Positions 1 to 8,757 of a DNA stretch of 64,000 nt are shown here, piece by piece; position 1 is the first letter of the stretch, and every line of letters begins with the position of its first letter. Made by a program: the position numbers and the translations under genes. The notes beneath the pieces are model-generated. The model was not told the origin of the DNA, made no database searches, and worked only from the letters and a program-made list of their open reading frames with translations. Origin of the DNA: Sneathiella aquimaris (lineage in GTDB: Bacteria > Pseudomonadota > Alphaproteobacteria > Sneathiellales > Sneathiellaceae); contig NZ_CP112881.1 in the NCBI RefSeq assembly GCF_026409565.1, positions 2,859,501 to 2,923,500 on the forward strand, read 5' to 3'.

Positions 1-13
1 TCTGGAGCAGGAA

Positions 14-1060
14 ATGCAGGGCCGGGCGGAGCCATGGACGTTGGAAGCATTATTGGATTTTAACGGCCGCTTACAACGGATGGACGTCAATTACTTTGCG
101 TTCAAACCATTTCTTACATACCTTGAGGTTCAATCGCAAAGGCTTGATGAACAGACAATAAAGGCGATCAGTCTTATCAATAGCTGGAACGGGATGAGAG
201 GTAACTATCGCGGCAACGATTTACGGGGCCTGCATAAAGGTCATGTTCTTTTTTACCATTGGCTGGAAAGCCTGAACCGGCATATCGCCGCAAGACTTTC
301 TGATGACAACCTTGATGTTAGCCTGGCTGAAAGCGATACCTTTCTCTTAGGTCTTCATGAAGAGAAAAAGGACGACGGTGATGCGGATCCCTCAAAAATT
401 CAAAAGGAAAACCTGAAAAAGTGGTCGAAAACTTTTATAGGCCAGCTTGAAGCGGGCCAGATGAAATTGAAACAACCCAAACTCAATCATCCTGGCACGG
501 AAATTCCAACAATTGAAACCAGTCATAATATTCATCTGGCAAGCCGGATTATTCTTCAAAGCCTGCACGCGGCCTTTGCCGATGAACGCTTGACGATATC
601 CGGCATGAGTGAATTCCCGGAATTCTCATATGACAAATATCAGTTCTTTCTCTTGAAAGACGCCGCCGATGCCAAGTCAGTTATGCAGTCTGCCTTGTCG
701 TATGCATTGAAAAAAACGGCCGAAGACTGGCCTGAGTATGATAGCCCTTCGGCCTATATGGAACGCGAATCTGCTACCTATACAGGCCTAACGAAAACGC
801 TGGGGGCCAAGGATACCCAAATCGGTTTTAGACCTGAAGCCCTTAACACCCGGCATTTCCGAAACCGGGGAGCCTTCAACATGGGGGCCGCGCTGGGTTG
901 GTATGGCGTCGACGCAAAGAATATCAGTTCACCCGGCATTCGTGAATATCGCAATGCGCCGGGAGCAGGTCATCCAACGCCTGGTAATGGAATTGAAACC
1001 GACAATAGCGTCAATCAGCTCCCGCTCTATCAGGAAAATGACTATCGGGATATGAAATAA
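14..1060 (+). CDS. Uncharacterised protein, possibly 5'-truncated by the window edge
   Basis: I do not recognise this 348-residue protein. The frame stays open upstream of the ATG at 14 to the window edge, and no Shine-Dalgarno sequence is visible, so the true start may lie outside the window. The protein looks soluble: no signal peptide and no membrane segment. A highly charged, Lys/Glu/Asp-rich stretch lies around residues 115-150 and may be a linker between two alpha/beta or helical parts. The C-terminal 60 residues are rich in Gly, Asn and Pro (GAGHPTPGNG) and look poorly ordered. It is followed at once by a hairpin and a convergent LysR gene, so it is the last gene of its transcript. Confidence 0.6.
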   Translation: MQGRAEPWTLEALLDFNGRLQRMDVNYFAFKPFLTYLEVQSQRLDEQTIKAISLINSWNGMRGNYRGNDLRGLHKGHVLFYHWLESLNRHIAARLSDDNLDVSLAESDTFLLGLHEEKKDDGDADPSKIQKENLKKWSKTFIGQLEAGQMKLKQPKLNHPGTEIPTIETSHNIHLASRIILQSLHAAFADERLTISGMSEFPEFSYDKYQFFLLKDAADAKSVMQSALSYALKKTAEDWPEYDSPSAYMERESATYTGLTKTLGAKDTQIGFRPEALNTRHFRNRGAFNMGAALGWYGVDAKNISSPGIREYRNAPGAGHPTPGNGIETDNSVNQLPLYQENDYRDMK

Positions 1061-1076
1061 ACGAAAGATCATGTTT

Positions 1077-1105
1077 GAAAGCCCGCCGTAATTTGGTGGG
1101 CTTTC
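1077..1105. terminator. Hairpin between convergent genes
   Basis: GAAAGCCCGCC pairs with GGTGGGCTTTC across a 7-base loop: 11 pairs with one G-T wobble. It lies between the stop at 1060 (+) and the LysR stop at 1109 (-). The U-run is short on both strands, so termination strength is uncertain, but the position suits a bidirectional terminator. Confidence 0.65.
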
Positions 1106-1108
1106 AAC

Positions 1109-2014
1109 TTACAAAGCTGCGACTGTTTTCTCGATCCAACGATAAAAACTTTTTATAATAGGATCGTTCGCATTTTCCGGAAGTGTCAGTAAATAGTACC
1201 CGGAATTGAGGGATAACTGCTGAGCACCAATGGCAACCAGTTTTCCTGATGCAATATCAGTATGCACCAGACACTTTTTGGCAAGAGCAACACCTTCACC
1301 ATTTATCGCCGCTTCAATGACCATCCACTGCTGAGAGAATTCTCTCAAGTTCAAATGGCTTGTATCCTCAACACCCTGATTTTTCAAAAACTCCTGCCAG
1401 GAGGGATAATCCTGAATAACAGAAGGGTGTTTATCCATGAGCAACGGAAAATCGGTAAAGTTTTCAAGCGACAGCGGGCGACCATCCACTCCCTGCAAAG
1501 TAGCGGAGGCCACCAGCATAAGTTCGTCCCGTAGGATTTCTCGTGTCCACATATTAGCCTGATGGGCATGCCCATACCGAATGCCCACATCACCATCGGA
1601 AGGATTGAATTCATTCACTAATTCGACTGTTGATACAGAAATATCCAAATCGGGCCACAAGGAACGAAAGTCGGTTAGCCGAGGGAGTAGAAACTTCATC
1701 GCAAAAGATGCCGTTACCGAGATGATCAGGTTTTTCCGGATCTCAGGCCGTCCCACCGAACGGGTGGCACCCCGAATTTCATCCATCGCCTTTGAGATTG
1801 CTTCAAAATACAGTTGACCGGCCTCTGTGAAAGACAGCCCCCGGTTACTGCGTTGGAATAAACGACAGCCAATCCATTTTTCCAGCGCATGCACCTGCTG
1901 ACTGATCGCACCAGAGGACACCCCTAATTCTTGTGCCGCTCGGGCAATATTCAAATGCCGTCCGGCCATTTCGAACGAACGCAACGCATTTAGGGGGGGT
2001 AGAGACTCAGCCAC
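1109..2014 (-). CDS. LysR-family transcriptional regulator, GcvA-like
   Basis: This 301-residue LysR regulator has the N-terminal winged HTH (about residues 8-65, with AAQELGVSSGAISQQVHAL) followed by a periplasmic-binding-like effector domain. The opening PPLNALRSFEMAGRHLN is typical of the GcvA branch. The start is GTG at 2014 after a weak GTGAG. It is transcribed away from the argE-like/prpD/TRAP operon across a 121-base gap, so by the usual LysR logic it probably controls that operon in response to the imported substrate or a breakdown product. The effector is unknown. Confidence 0.9.
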   Translation of the reverse strand: MAESLPPLNALRSFEMAGRHLNIARAAQELGVSSGAISQQVHALEKWIGCRLFQRSNRGLSFTEAGQLYFEAISKAMDEIRGATRSVGRPEIRKNLIISVTASFAMKFLLPRLTDFRSLWPDLDISVSTVELVNEFNPSDGDVGIRYGHAHQANMWTREILRDELMLVASATLQGVDGRPLSLENFTDFPLLMDKHPSVIQDYPSWQEFLKNQGVEDTSHLNLREFSQQWMVIEAAINGEGVALAKKCLVHTDIASGKLVAIGAQQLSLNSGYYLLTLPENANDPIIKSFYRWIEKTVAAL

Positions 2015-2027
2015 CGGCTCACCATTA

Positions 2028-2039
2028 GTTTATCTAAAC
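2028..2039. promoter_or_regulatory. Candidate LysR operator in divergent gap
   Basis: GTTTATCTAAAC is an inverted repeat (GTTTA/TAAAC) between the divergent LysR gene and the argE-like gene. It overlaps an ATTAG element, and a CTAAT lies further right near 2070. GcvA-type regulators are known to bind CTAAT-like sites, so this is a plausible but unproven binding region. Confidence 0.4.
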
Positions 2040-2135
2040 ACAAAAACAGAGTTACTAAATTCCATAAAACTAATTAATTAAATATTCTATCCATAGTTTA
2101 GGGAAAAAGTCGACCATTCAATTGGATAACAAAAA

Positions 2136-3320
2136 ATGACCAGACACAATTCAAGCGTAACTCTATCAATTCTTAAGGATCTGGTTTCCTTTGATACGAC
2201 CAGTTACAAATCTAATCTCCAATTGATTGACTATGTTCACAATCTCCTTTCAACCTATGGTATTGAAGCAACGATCATAAAAGATGCGTCAGACCAAAAA
2301 GCAAATCTATACGCAGTAATCGGCCCAACCGACAAACCTGCTGTGGCACTGTCAGGGCACACGGATATTGTCCCTGTTGACGGTCAGGATTGGACCGTAG
2401 ACCCCTTTTCCCTTTCAATTAAAAATAACAGGGCCTATGGCCGTGGAACGTGTGACATGAAGGGCTTCATTGCATCTGTGTTAAGCGCGTTGCCAGCCCT
2501 CACTGAGAGGGAACTGAAACGCCCTGTCGCAATTGTCCTTTCCTATGATGAAGAGATTGGGTGCACGGGCGTTCGTCCTATGATTGAGGACCTGCTGGCA
2601 AAGAACATACAAATCGGCGGCTGTATCGTCGGCGAACCGTCTGCCATGAAAGCCGTGACAGCCCATACGGGCAAGCAGGTCTACCGCTGTTCTTTTAACG
2701 GGACCGCCATGCATTCTTCATTATCACCGGGCGGCATCAATGCAATTTCATATGCAGGGCAGGTCATCAACGAGATCAGCCGTATTGAAAAAATTCTTAA
2801 GGAAGAAAAAACCGACGACACCCGGTTTGCCTATCCCCATCCCACCATCAATATCGGAATGATTCAAGGCGGGAAAGCTGTCAATATTGTTGCCGAGCAT
2901 TGTCAGTTTGATGTGGAATGCCGCTATCCGCCTGGGTGCGACCATCGCTTGTTTACCGATGGCCTGCCTCATTTCATCGAAACACGCACGCATCCTTTAA
3001 TGGCGAAAGAAGCCGATCGGGCAGGTGCATCCTGCCAAAAAATCGTCGATTATCCAGCGTTCACAATTCCGGACGATGCTGAAGTTGTCCAACTTGCCCG
3101 GCGACTTTCTGGCTCGAACGATGATATCGCTGTGAATTACGGCACCGAAGCCGGACTGTTTAAGGCCGCCGGTTTTGAAACTGTCGTCTGTGGTCCTGGC
3201 GACATAGCGCAGGCTCATCAGGCAGACGAATTTATCGAATTAGAGCAGCTTTCATTGTGCGACAGCTTCATCCAAAACCTGGTCGGAGAACTGGTTCATG
3301 ATGGAGGGGCTCATGGTTGA
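2136..3320 (+). CDS. ArgE-like M20 deacetylase (acetylornithine deacetylase family)
   Basis: This is a 394-residue M20 metallopeptidase-fold enzyme of the ArgE/DapE group, which hydrolyses an N-acyl-amino acid amide bond with two zinc ions. Visible motifs are SGHTDIVPVDG (first zinc His and catalytic Asp), GRGTCDMKG (bridging Asp), SYDEEIGCTG (catalytic Glu pair) and GEPS. The dimerisation domain lies near residues 180-290. It sits first in an operon with an MmgE/PrpD enzyme and a TRAP transporter rather than with arginine genes. A catabolic role on an imported N-acylated compound is therefore as likely as acetylornithine deacetylation. It overlaps the next gene by 8 bases. Confidence 0.85.
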   Translation: MTRHNSSVTLSILKDLVSFDTTSYKSNLQLIDYVHNLLSTYGIEATIIKDASDQKANLYAVIGPTDKPAVALSGHTDIVPVDGQDWTVDPFSLSIKNNRAYGRGTCDMKGFIASVLSALPALTERELKRPVAIVLSYDEEIGCTGVRPMIEDLLAKNIQIGGCIVGEPSAMKAVTAHTGKQVYRCSFNGTAMHSSLSPGGINAISYAGQVINEISRIEKILKEEKTDDTRFAYPHPTINIGMIQGGKAVNIVAEHCQFDVECRYPPGCDHRLFTDGLPHFIETRTHPLMAKEADRAGASCQKIVDYPAFTIPDDAEVVQLARRLSGSNDDIAVNYGTEAGLFKAAGFETVVCGPGDIAQAHQADEFIELEQLSLCDSFIQNLVGELVHDGGAHG

Positions 3321-4701
3321 TTTGTTACCCGGCTTCGACTCGGCACGATCCATCGCAAACTGGATTTCAGAGTCGCCCATCATTACCGACCCAATGGCGA
3401 AGGAACGCGCGAAGGCTGCATTTATCGACACAATCGCCTGCATGCTTGCGGCCTGTGATGACATTGCCACCCAAACAGTTTTCAAGGCCGTTAAATATAG
3501 TGGTCAAGGGGCCTGCTCGGCCATCGGTCGCACCGAAACCTTGTCCGCTGAAAGTGCTGCCTTACTAAATGGCACCGCCGCTCACGCTCTGGATTATGAT
3601 GACAACTTTCTCCCTGCGGTTACCCACGCATCTGCCGTTCTCGTACCTTCCCTTCTTTCTTTAGGAGAAGAGGTGGGTGCGTCGGGTAACCAACTTCTTG
3701 ATGCCTATATTGTCGGGCTGGAGGTGCAGGCGTGGCTTGGTCGTTTCATGATCCCGGCGCATTATGCAGCCGGTTGGCATGCGACCTCGACGATCGGAAC
3801 AATCGGGGCCGCAGCGGCCTGCGTACGGGTTCTTACACTAGATGACCAAAGTGCGCTGGGCGCCGTCAGTCTCGCCACCAGTATGGCGAGCGGATCCAAA
3901 TTGCAGTTTGGAAGCATGGCAAAACCATTGCATGCTGGCTTGGCTGCGCGCGCTGGAATTACGGCCGCCCGGCTCGCCGCAGCAGGCGTTAATGCAAACG
4001 AAGATCCGTTTCACGGGCCTTGGGGTTTCATCAGTCTTCATCACGCCTCGCAAACCCCGACGAATGCGCCGTCGGGCCAGCTTGCTATAATTGAGGCCGG
4101 GTTGGCTCAGAAAAGGTGGCCATGCTGCGCCAGTGCGCACCGGACATTGGATGCCATTTTTCAACTTCGTCAGGAAAATGATCTCGACCCTCATCAGATT
4201 GACTATATCGAAACGACCATACCGGACTCCAACGTCAAAAATCTTCGTTTTGATAATCCTGAGAATGAAAACGAGGCCCGGTTTTCCATGCCCTATTGTG
4301 CAGCTTTAGTTGCCCTGAACGGCAAAATGTCACTTTCAGATTTCACACCTTCGGCGGTTCGACGTCCTGAAGTAAAGGCGTTTTTACCGAAAATCAGAAT
4401 GAACAGCGCCGGGCCCCAATCAGATTTTGGGACCGGTATTTGGGACATACCGGCTGAGACCAGAATTACAACAAAGCAGGGGGATGTTTTCGAAAAAATC
4501 ATATCTCACCCTGTTGGCACTATTCATCATCCAATGGGTGAAAATGAACTGTATCAGAAATTTTCAGAATGTGCGGCCTCACTCCTCTCACCAGAACAAA
4601 CAGACGAATTCTATACCCGTCTACTGAACTTTGAGAATGAGCCAGTCCGTCATATTGCTTCGCATCTAAGACGCCGCGAAGTGCCATCAACCGTAAACTA
4701 A
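3313..4701 (+). CDS. MmgE/PrpD family protein
   Basis: This 462-residue protein belongs to the MmgE/PrpD fold, which includes 2-methylcitrate dehydratase and cis-aconitate decarboxylase. Family hallmarks are the early helical domain with ALLNGTAAHALDYDD and the WHATSTIG(T)IGAAAA segment. I chose ATG 3313 because GGAGGGG stands just upstream; ATGs at 3298 and 3301 are also in frame. The substrate cannot be read from sequence. In similar loci such proteins accompany TRAP transporters and amidohydrolases, so it probably dehydrates, isomerises or decarboxylates a carboxylic acid released by the ArgE-like enzyme. Confidence 0.85.
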   Translation: MVDLLPGFDSARSIANWISESPIITDPMAKERAKAAFIDTIACMLAACDDIATQTVFKAVKYSGQGACSAIGRTETLSAESAALLNGTAAHALDYDDNFLPAVTHASAVLVPSLLSLGEEVGASGNQLLDAYIVGLEVQAWLGRFMIPAHYAAGWHATSTIGTIGAAAACVRVLTLDDQSALGAVSLATSMASGSKLQFGSMAKPLHAGLAARAGITAARLAAAGVNANEDPFHGPWGFISLHHASQTPTNAPSGQLAIIEAGLAQKRWPCCASAHRTLDAIFQLRQENDLDPHQIDYIETTIPDSNVKNLRFDNPENENEARFSMPYCAALVALNGKMSLSDFTPSAVRRPEVKAFLPKIRMNSAGPQSDFGTGIWDIPAETRITTKQGDVFEKIISHPVGTIHHPMGENELYQKFSECAASLLSPEQTDEFYTRLLNFENEPVRHIASHLRRREVPSTVN

Positions 4702-4749
4702 AAACCATAAACGGTCACACTACTAACAGGGTTAAACTAGGAGGACATT

Positions 4750-5775
4750 ATGACATCAAGACGTATTCTACTTAAATCAATTGCCGCTCTCTCAGCGGGG
4801 GTTATGCTAGCAAGCACGGCAGCCGCTGCAGAAACATATAAAATTGATGTTTCACTTGAAACCGGCCCAAATCACATCCGTAACATCAGTGTCAAAAAAT
4901 GGGCTGATGCGCTAAACGAACAGTCCAACGGACGCCTAAAAATCAATGTCTTTGAAGGAGCATCAAAATTCAAAGGCTCATCCGTCCCGACAGCATTGGC
5001 CCAAGGAACGCTCGACATGGGTGTGCCCGGCACCTGGCATCTAACAAAATTCATTCCTGACTTCGGTGTGATCTTCCTTCCCATGTTCTTTGGCCATGAT
5101 CGTCAAGTCAGTTATGCCGTAATGGACGGCGAGATTGGGAACGAACTGCGTAATAAAGTTGAAGAAAAACTGAATGTTAAAATCGTTGGCCGTTTCATTG
5201 ATATTGGCGGGGCGATCACCTTTATGAAAAGCCAGAAAATTTCTGGTCCTGACGGATACAAATCTCAGCGGATCCGCATTGCCGGTAGTGCTGCGCATGC
5301 CCGTCGGTATGAAGCTCTTGGTGCCAATGCGGTTAAAATCTCTTGGCCCGATGTGCCACAGGCTCTGCAAACCGGTATGGTTGATGGTGTGATGACCGCG
5401 TTTGAATCCGTTCGCAGTGCAAAACTCTGGGATTCTGGCATTAAATACGCGTATGTCGATCAGCATGCCTTTCACCAGTATGTTCCAATGATTAATCGCC
5501 AGCTTTGGGATTCTCTTCCTGCTGATCTGCAGGCACTTGTGGAAACAACATGGGAGAAAGCCGTGGACCCACAACGGGAATTCACAGCCCAACGGGATGC
5601 AGATGCACGGGCAGAAGCCATCAAAAATGGTATTATTGTCGTCGATGCCTCAGCAACAGATGTTGAAAAACTCCGCTCCCGGCTCATGCCTATTCAGGCG
5701 GATGTCATTAAGGAACTCCGGATTGACCCGAGCTTCGCGGACCGTGTCCAAAAGGCGATCAAATCCTCTTTATAA
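4750..5775 (+). CDS. dctP: TRAP transporter substrate-binding protein DctP
   Basis: This 341-residue periplasmic solute receptor captures a carboxylate-containing ligand and delivers it to the DctQM membrane unit. The N-terminus has SRRILLKS followed by a hydrophobic run and an ASTAAAAE cleavage region. This is close to a twin-arginine signal, so Tat export is possible. The DctP-fold core follows, with a conserved Arg region around IRIAGSAAHARRY. AGGAGG precedes the ATG with good spacing. A strong hairpin separates it from dctQ, which probably allows more receptor than permease to be made. Confidence 0.93.
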   Translation: MTSRRILLKSIAALSAGVMLASTAAAAETYKIDVSLETGPNHIRNISVKKWADALNEQSNGRLKINVFEGASKFKGSSVPTALAQGTLDMGVPGTWHLTKFIPDFGVIFLPMFFGHDRQVSYAVMDGEIGNELRNKVEEKLNVKIVGRFIDIGGAITFMKSQKISGPDGYKSQRIRIAGSAAHARRYEALGANAVKISWPDVPQALQTGMVDGVMTAFESVRSAKLWDSGIKYAYVDQHAFHQYVPMINRQLWDSLPADLQALVETTWEKAVDPQREFTAQRDADARAEAIKNGIIVVDASATDVEKLRSRLMPIQADVIKELRIDPSFADRVQKAIKSSL

Positions 5776-5794
5776 TATCGTTACGTATGCACTT

Positions 5795-5822
5795 ACGGGA
5801 AAGCAGGAACCTGCTTTCCCGT
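5795..5822 (+). promoter_or_regulatory. Intercistronic hairpin between dctP and dctQ
   Basis: ACGGGAAAGCAGG is followed after AA by its perfect complement CCTGCTTTCCCGT, giving up to 13 pairs (12 with a GAAC tetraloop). No U-run follows, so it is more likely an mRNA 3'-end stabiliser or partial attenuator than a full terminator. Such elements are common between binding-protein and permease genes. Confidence 0.75.
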
Positions 5823-5841
5823 TATAGGCAGGGGAAGTCCA

Positions 5842-6366
5842 ATGGCTTATGCAATGAAAATCATAAAAAAAATTGAACATTTTCTAATGGCAACACTCGC
5901 AACAATTTCGCTTATCCTCGCAGTCTGGGAAATGTTTATGCGATATTATTTTCCAAGTTCGTTACCTGACTGGACCTCCGAAGTCGTTATCTATCTTATC
6001 ACGGCATCTGTGATGCTTTCTGGCGGACTTCTTGTTTCTGAAAACAGGCATGTACATGCCGATTTTTTCTTGCGCATGATCCCGGCAAACCAGCAACGGT
6101 ATATGGAAATCGCCTTTTGCCTTCTCGGTATGGGGGTTTGCTACATCATCATGGAACGCGGCTTTGGCATCGTTGATTTTGCGTATCGGCTGGATGAAAG
6201 AAGCGACAGCTCCCTGCAATTCCCGGTCTACCTTTATTACGCCTTTGTACCGGCCGCTTTCGGCTTGATGCTGCTCCATTATACCCATCGGCTGTTTAGC
6301 TATATTTTCACTTTCGACATCGCGACCATGACAACGACAGAAGTTGATCTGGAAAACGCTGACTAA
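5842..6366 (+). CDS. dctQ: TRAP transporter small permease DctQ
   Basis: This 174-residue inner-membrane protein has four predicted hydrophobic segments, around residues 12-32, 45-65, 87-107 and 130-150. It has the DctQ feature of an early WEMFMRYYF and a later VSENRHVHADFF loop. It forms the scaffold subunit between the DctP receptor and the DctM channel. AGGGGA lies 7 bases before the ATG. It is co-transcribed with dctM, 21 bases downstream. Confidence 0.92.
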   Translation: MAYAMKIIKKIEHFLMATLATISLILAVWEMFMRYYFPSSLPDWTSEVVIYLITASVMLSGGLLVSENRHVHADFFLRMIPANQQRYMEIAFCLLGMGVCYIIMERGFGIVDFAYRLDERSDSSLQFPVYLYYAFVPAAFGLMLLHYTHRLFSYIFTFDIATMTTTEVDLENAD

Positions 6367-6387
6367 CCGGCCTGAACGGAGATTACC

Positions 6388-7668
6388 ATGTTTTTCCCAT
6401 CTGTATTTACGGGCCTGTTTGCGCTTCTGGCGACAGGCATGCCCATTTTTCTTGCTTTGGGTGTGATGAGCATCCTGCTTTTTTATCATGAGGGCGTTCC
6501 GTTAATTGGCATGCCCCAACTGATCGTCGATCATCTTAATTCAATCACCTTCCTTGCGATCCCGTTTTTTGTTATGGCAGCGACCTTTATGCAAAAAGGT
6601 GGCGTCGCAAAAGCACTCGTCGACTGCGCCTATGCCTGGGTTGGCAGCGCACAAGGGGGCATTGCGATAGTTTGCGTTGTTGCCACGGCTATCTTTGCCG
6701 CCATCTGCGGTTCCTCCGTCGCGACGGCTATGGCCATGGGGACAATTTTGGTTCCTGCGATGATGGAGCGAAATTACGAACGCAAATTTGCAGTCGGGAT
6801 CGTCGGTTCTTCGGGAACATTGGGCATCCTTATTCCGCCCAGCATGGCGTTCATTGTCTATGCCATCATTGCCGAACAATCGGTTCCCAGACTATTTCTG
6901 GCAGGCGTTGTGCCGGGCCTGTTGCAAGCAGGTCTTTTTATTGCATGGAGCCTCTACTACACCCGCAAGAAAAAATACGAGAGGGGGGTCCGGTTGCCAC
7001 GTGATGAGTTTATCCGTGTGAATGTAAGGGCACTGCCGGCGCTTTCTTTGCCCGTTATTGTTTTGGGCGGCATTTATGGTGGATTTGTAACCGTAACAGA
7101 GGCTGCGGCTTTATCAGCCCTGGTGGCCATCCTGATCAGTGTCTTCTTCTATAAAGGATGCACACCACAGGAGGTAATCCCCACCATTGCTGAGGCCATC
7201 AAGCGGGCAGGCACTATTGTCTTTATTATCATGATGGCTTTAGCCTTTGGTCACTGGATTACAGGGTCAGGCTTTACGCAATCGCTCACCAATATGGTGA
7301 TCGAGTATGATATTGACGGATGGCAGTTCTTGTTGCTCATCAATGTTCTCATGATTTTTCTGGGAATGTTTCTAGAGAATTTTGCCGTGCTACTGGTGGT
7401 GGTTCCCTTGGTTCTTCCACTCTTGAAACCATTAGGGATTGACCCTGTTCACTTTGCTGTAGTTGTCACGGTCAATCTGGAACTGGGTTTGTTGACACCA
7501 CCAGTTGGGTTGAACCTCTTTGTTCTGACCTCTATTACCAAGGCACCAATCAAAGAGGTAATCCAGGGTACATTACCGTTCATTCTTCTGATGTTGGTTT
7601 TCTTGATGCTGGTTACCTATATTCCAGAAATTTCTCTGTGGCTGCCCAATCTGGTCTACGGCAGTTAA
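6388..7668 (+). CDS. dctM: TRAP transporter large permease DctM
   Basis: This 426-residue polytopic inner-membrane protein is the transport subunit of the TRAP system and is driven by a sodium or proton gradient. The family motifs GSSVATAMAMG and GILIPPSMAFIVYA, and a C-terminal repeat with LTPPVGLNLFV, mark the two inverted repeats of the transporter. Length is normal for DctM. GGAG precedes the ATG. It ends the operon that begins with the argE-like gene and converges on the Hpt-like gene. Confidence 0.94.
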   Translation: MFFPSVFTGLFALLATGMPIFLALGVMSILLFYHEGVPLIGMPQLIVDHLNSITFLAIPFFVMAATFMQKGGVAKALVDCAYAWVGSAQGGIAIVCVVATAIFAAICGSSVATAMAMGTILVPAMMERNYERKFAVGIVGSSGTLGILIPPSMAFIVYAIIAEQSVPRLFLAGVVPGLLQAGLFIAWSLYYTRKKKYERGVRLPRDEFIRVNVRALPALSLPVIVLGGIYGGFVTVTEAAALSALVAILISVFFYKGCTPQEVIPTIAEAIKRAGTIVFIIMMALAFGHWITGSGFTQSLTNMVIEYDIDGWQFLLLINVLMIFLGMFLENFAVLLVVVPLVLPLLKPLGIDPVHFAVVVTVNLELGLLTPPVGLNLFVLTSITKAPIKEVIQGTLPFILLMLVFLMLVTYIPEISLWLPNLVYGS

Positions 7669-7675
7669 TAGAGAT

Positions 7676-7707
7676 CGGCGGCTATTGAAAACGTTTGATA
7701 GCCGCCG
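7676..7707. terminator. Stem-loop at convergent dctM / Hpt-like ends
   Basis: CGGCGGCTAT pairs perfectly with ATAGCCGCCG across a 12-base loop. It lies just after the dctM stop and contains the stop codon and last codons of the leftward Hpt-like gene. No U-run follows on the + side, so it may act as a shared 3'-end structure rather than a classical terminator. Confidence 0.55.
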
Positions 7708-8182
7708 ACAACATGGCTTTGAGTTCGATGCCCACCTGACCACCGTCCCCATGTATGCGCCCATTAATCGTCGCCTTCATTGCATCCGTATGCGCCTTAA
7801 TGATTTGAACATGGTTATCCGAGACACCCGCATTTGAGCCGGTGAAGTCATATAAACTATCGCCGAAAGTGGAAACGAGTGGATAGCCAAAAGTGCCCCC
7901 CTGCCCCTTCATTTCATGGGCAATTTCCTGAATTTTGCGATAGGAATTTACCCGTTTGTCCGGAAAATTCACACAGACTTCGACAAGAGCCGTCATTTTG
8001 TTCAAGGTCCCTTGAACCCAATCAGGATAATCGGAAATTACTTCCTGAAACTGGGCTTCCGTTTCTTCAATCAATTCGGGAGGGAATGAGATATTTTCCG
8101 CCGTTGCACCTATCCCCCCTGCTTTTTCCAACAAGCGGTTTCGAATACGGTAAAACCTGACACTGACTTGCGGTTTTTCCAC
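7682..8182 (-). CDS. Hpt-like (histidine phosphotransfer) domain protein
   Basis: This is a 166-residue soluble protein. The segment EIAHEMKGQGGTFGY (His at residue 89) matches the phosphotransfer-domain pattern in which a phosphorylatable His is followed by x-x-KG and small residues, inside predicted long helices. The start is GTG at 8182. Its AGGAG overlaps the receiver gene's stop codon, so the two are probably translationally coupled. An Hpt protein passes phosphoryl groups between receivers. The neighbouring receiver lacks its Asp, so the real partners must be encoded elsewhere, or this pair signals without phosphotransfer. Assignment is by motif only. Confidence 0.6.
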   Translation of the reverse strand: MEKPQVSVRFYRIRNRLLEKAGGIGATAENISFPPELIEETEAQFQEVISDYPDWVQGTLNKMTALVEVCVNFPDKRVNSYRKIQEIAHEMKGQGGTFGYPLVSTFGDSLYDFTGSNAGVSDNHVQIIKAHTDAMKATINGRIHGDGGQVGIELKAMLSAAIKRFQ

Positions 8183-8190
8183 GATGGCTC

Positions 8191-8742
8191 CTATTCGTAA
8201 ATAATCTTAACTTCTGGGCTTTTTTCATTCAAAAGACGCTTATCGTCACCTTTAAACGGTAAGTTTTTTCGCCTGCGATCAGGTCCAAAATACGTCTGGT
8301 TTTGAACAAATTGCCGTTGACTGGTAATAATCTGCATTACCTTTTCAGCAACGCTATTAACGGAAAACGGTTTGGCCATCACTTCACTGACGCCCAAATC
8401 CCTCGCCTCTTCGACTTTTTCCTTATCGCCGAAACCTGTCACCATCAAAAACGGTATAAACCGGTTAAAGCTTTCCTTGTGAGTTCGAACCCATCTTAAG
8501 AACATAAGACCGTCAATCGGAGCCATCTGCCAGTTAGAAACGATAAAATCTACCTGCATAGCACCGGCTTTGACTGGATTTTCTTTCACAAGTTTCAGAA
8601 ACTCGATCGCGTCCTTAGCTTCGCCAAATGTTTTTACAGTTCCAACGCCCAACCCCAGAAGCGTGGATTTAATCAAGGAAACCATGTAGGAATTGTCGTC
8701 AACAACGATAATTGTGAACCCGGACAGATCAAAATCGGACAC
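8191..8742 (-). CDS. CheY-like receiver protein with Asn at the phosphoacceptor site
   Basis: This is a 183-residue single-domain response regulator. The acidic pair is present (VVDDN, Asp15-Asp16), as are the conserved Thr in MVTG (102) and the Lys in MAKPFS (124). The phosphoacceptor position in VSNWQMAPIDG is Asn70, encoded by AAC, rather than Asp. The C-terminal tail carries FGPDRRRK, a motif often seen in alphaproteobacterial receiver proteins, followed by about 20 charged residues. There is no DNA-binding domain. The start is GTG with AAGGG upstream, 15 bases after the marR stop. It may work as a phosphorylation-independent pseudo-receiver. Confidence 0.85.
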   Translation of the reverse strand: MSDFDLSGFTIIVVDDNSYMVSLIKSTLLGLGVGTVKTFGEAKDAIEFLKLVKENPVKAGAMQVDFIVSNWQMAPIDGLMFLRWVRTHKESFNRFIPFLMVTGFGDKEKVEEARDLGVSEVMAKPFSVNSVAEKVMQIITSQRQFVQNQTYFGPDRRRKNLPFKGDDKRLLNEKSPEVKIIYE

Positions 8743-8757
8743 TTGTAAACCCTTGTA

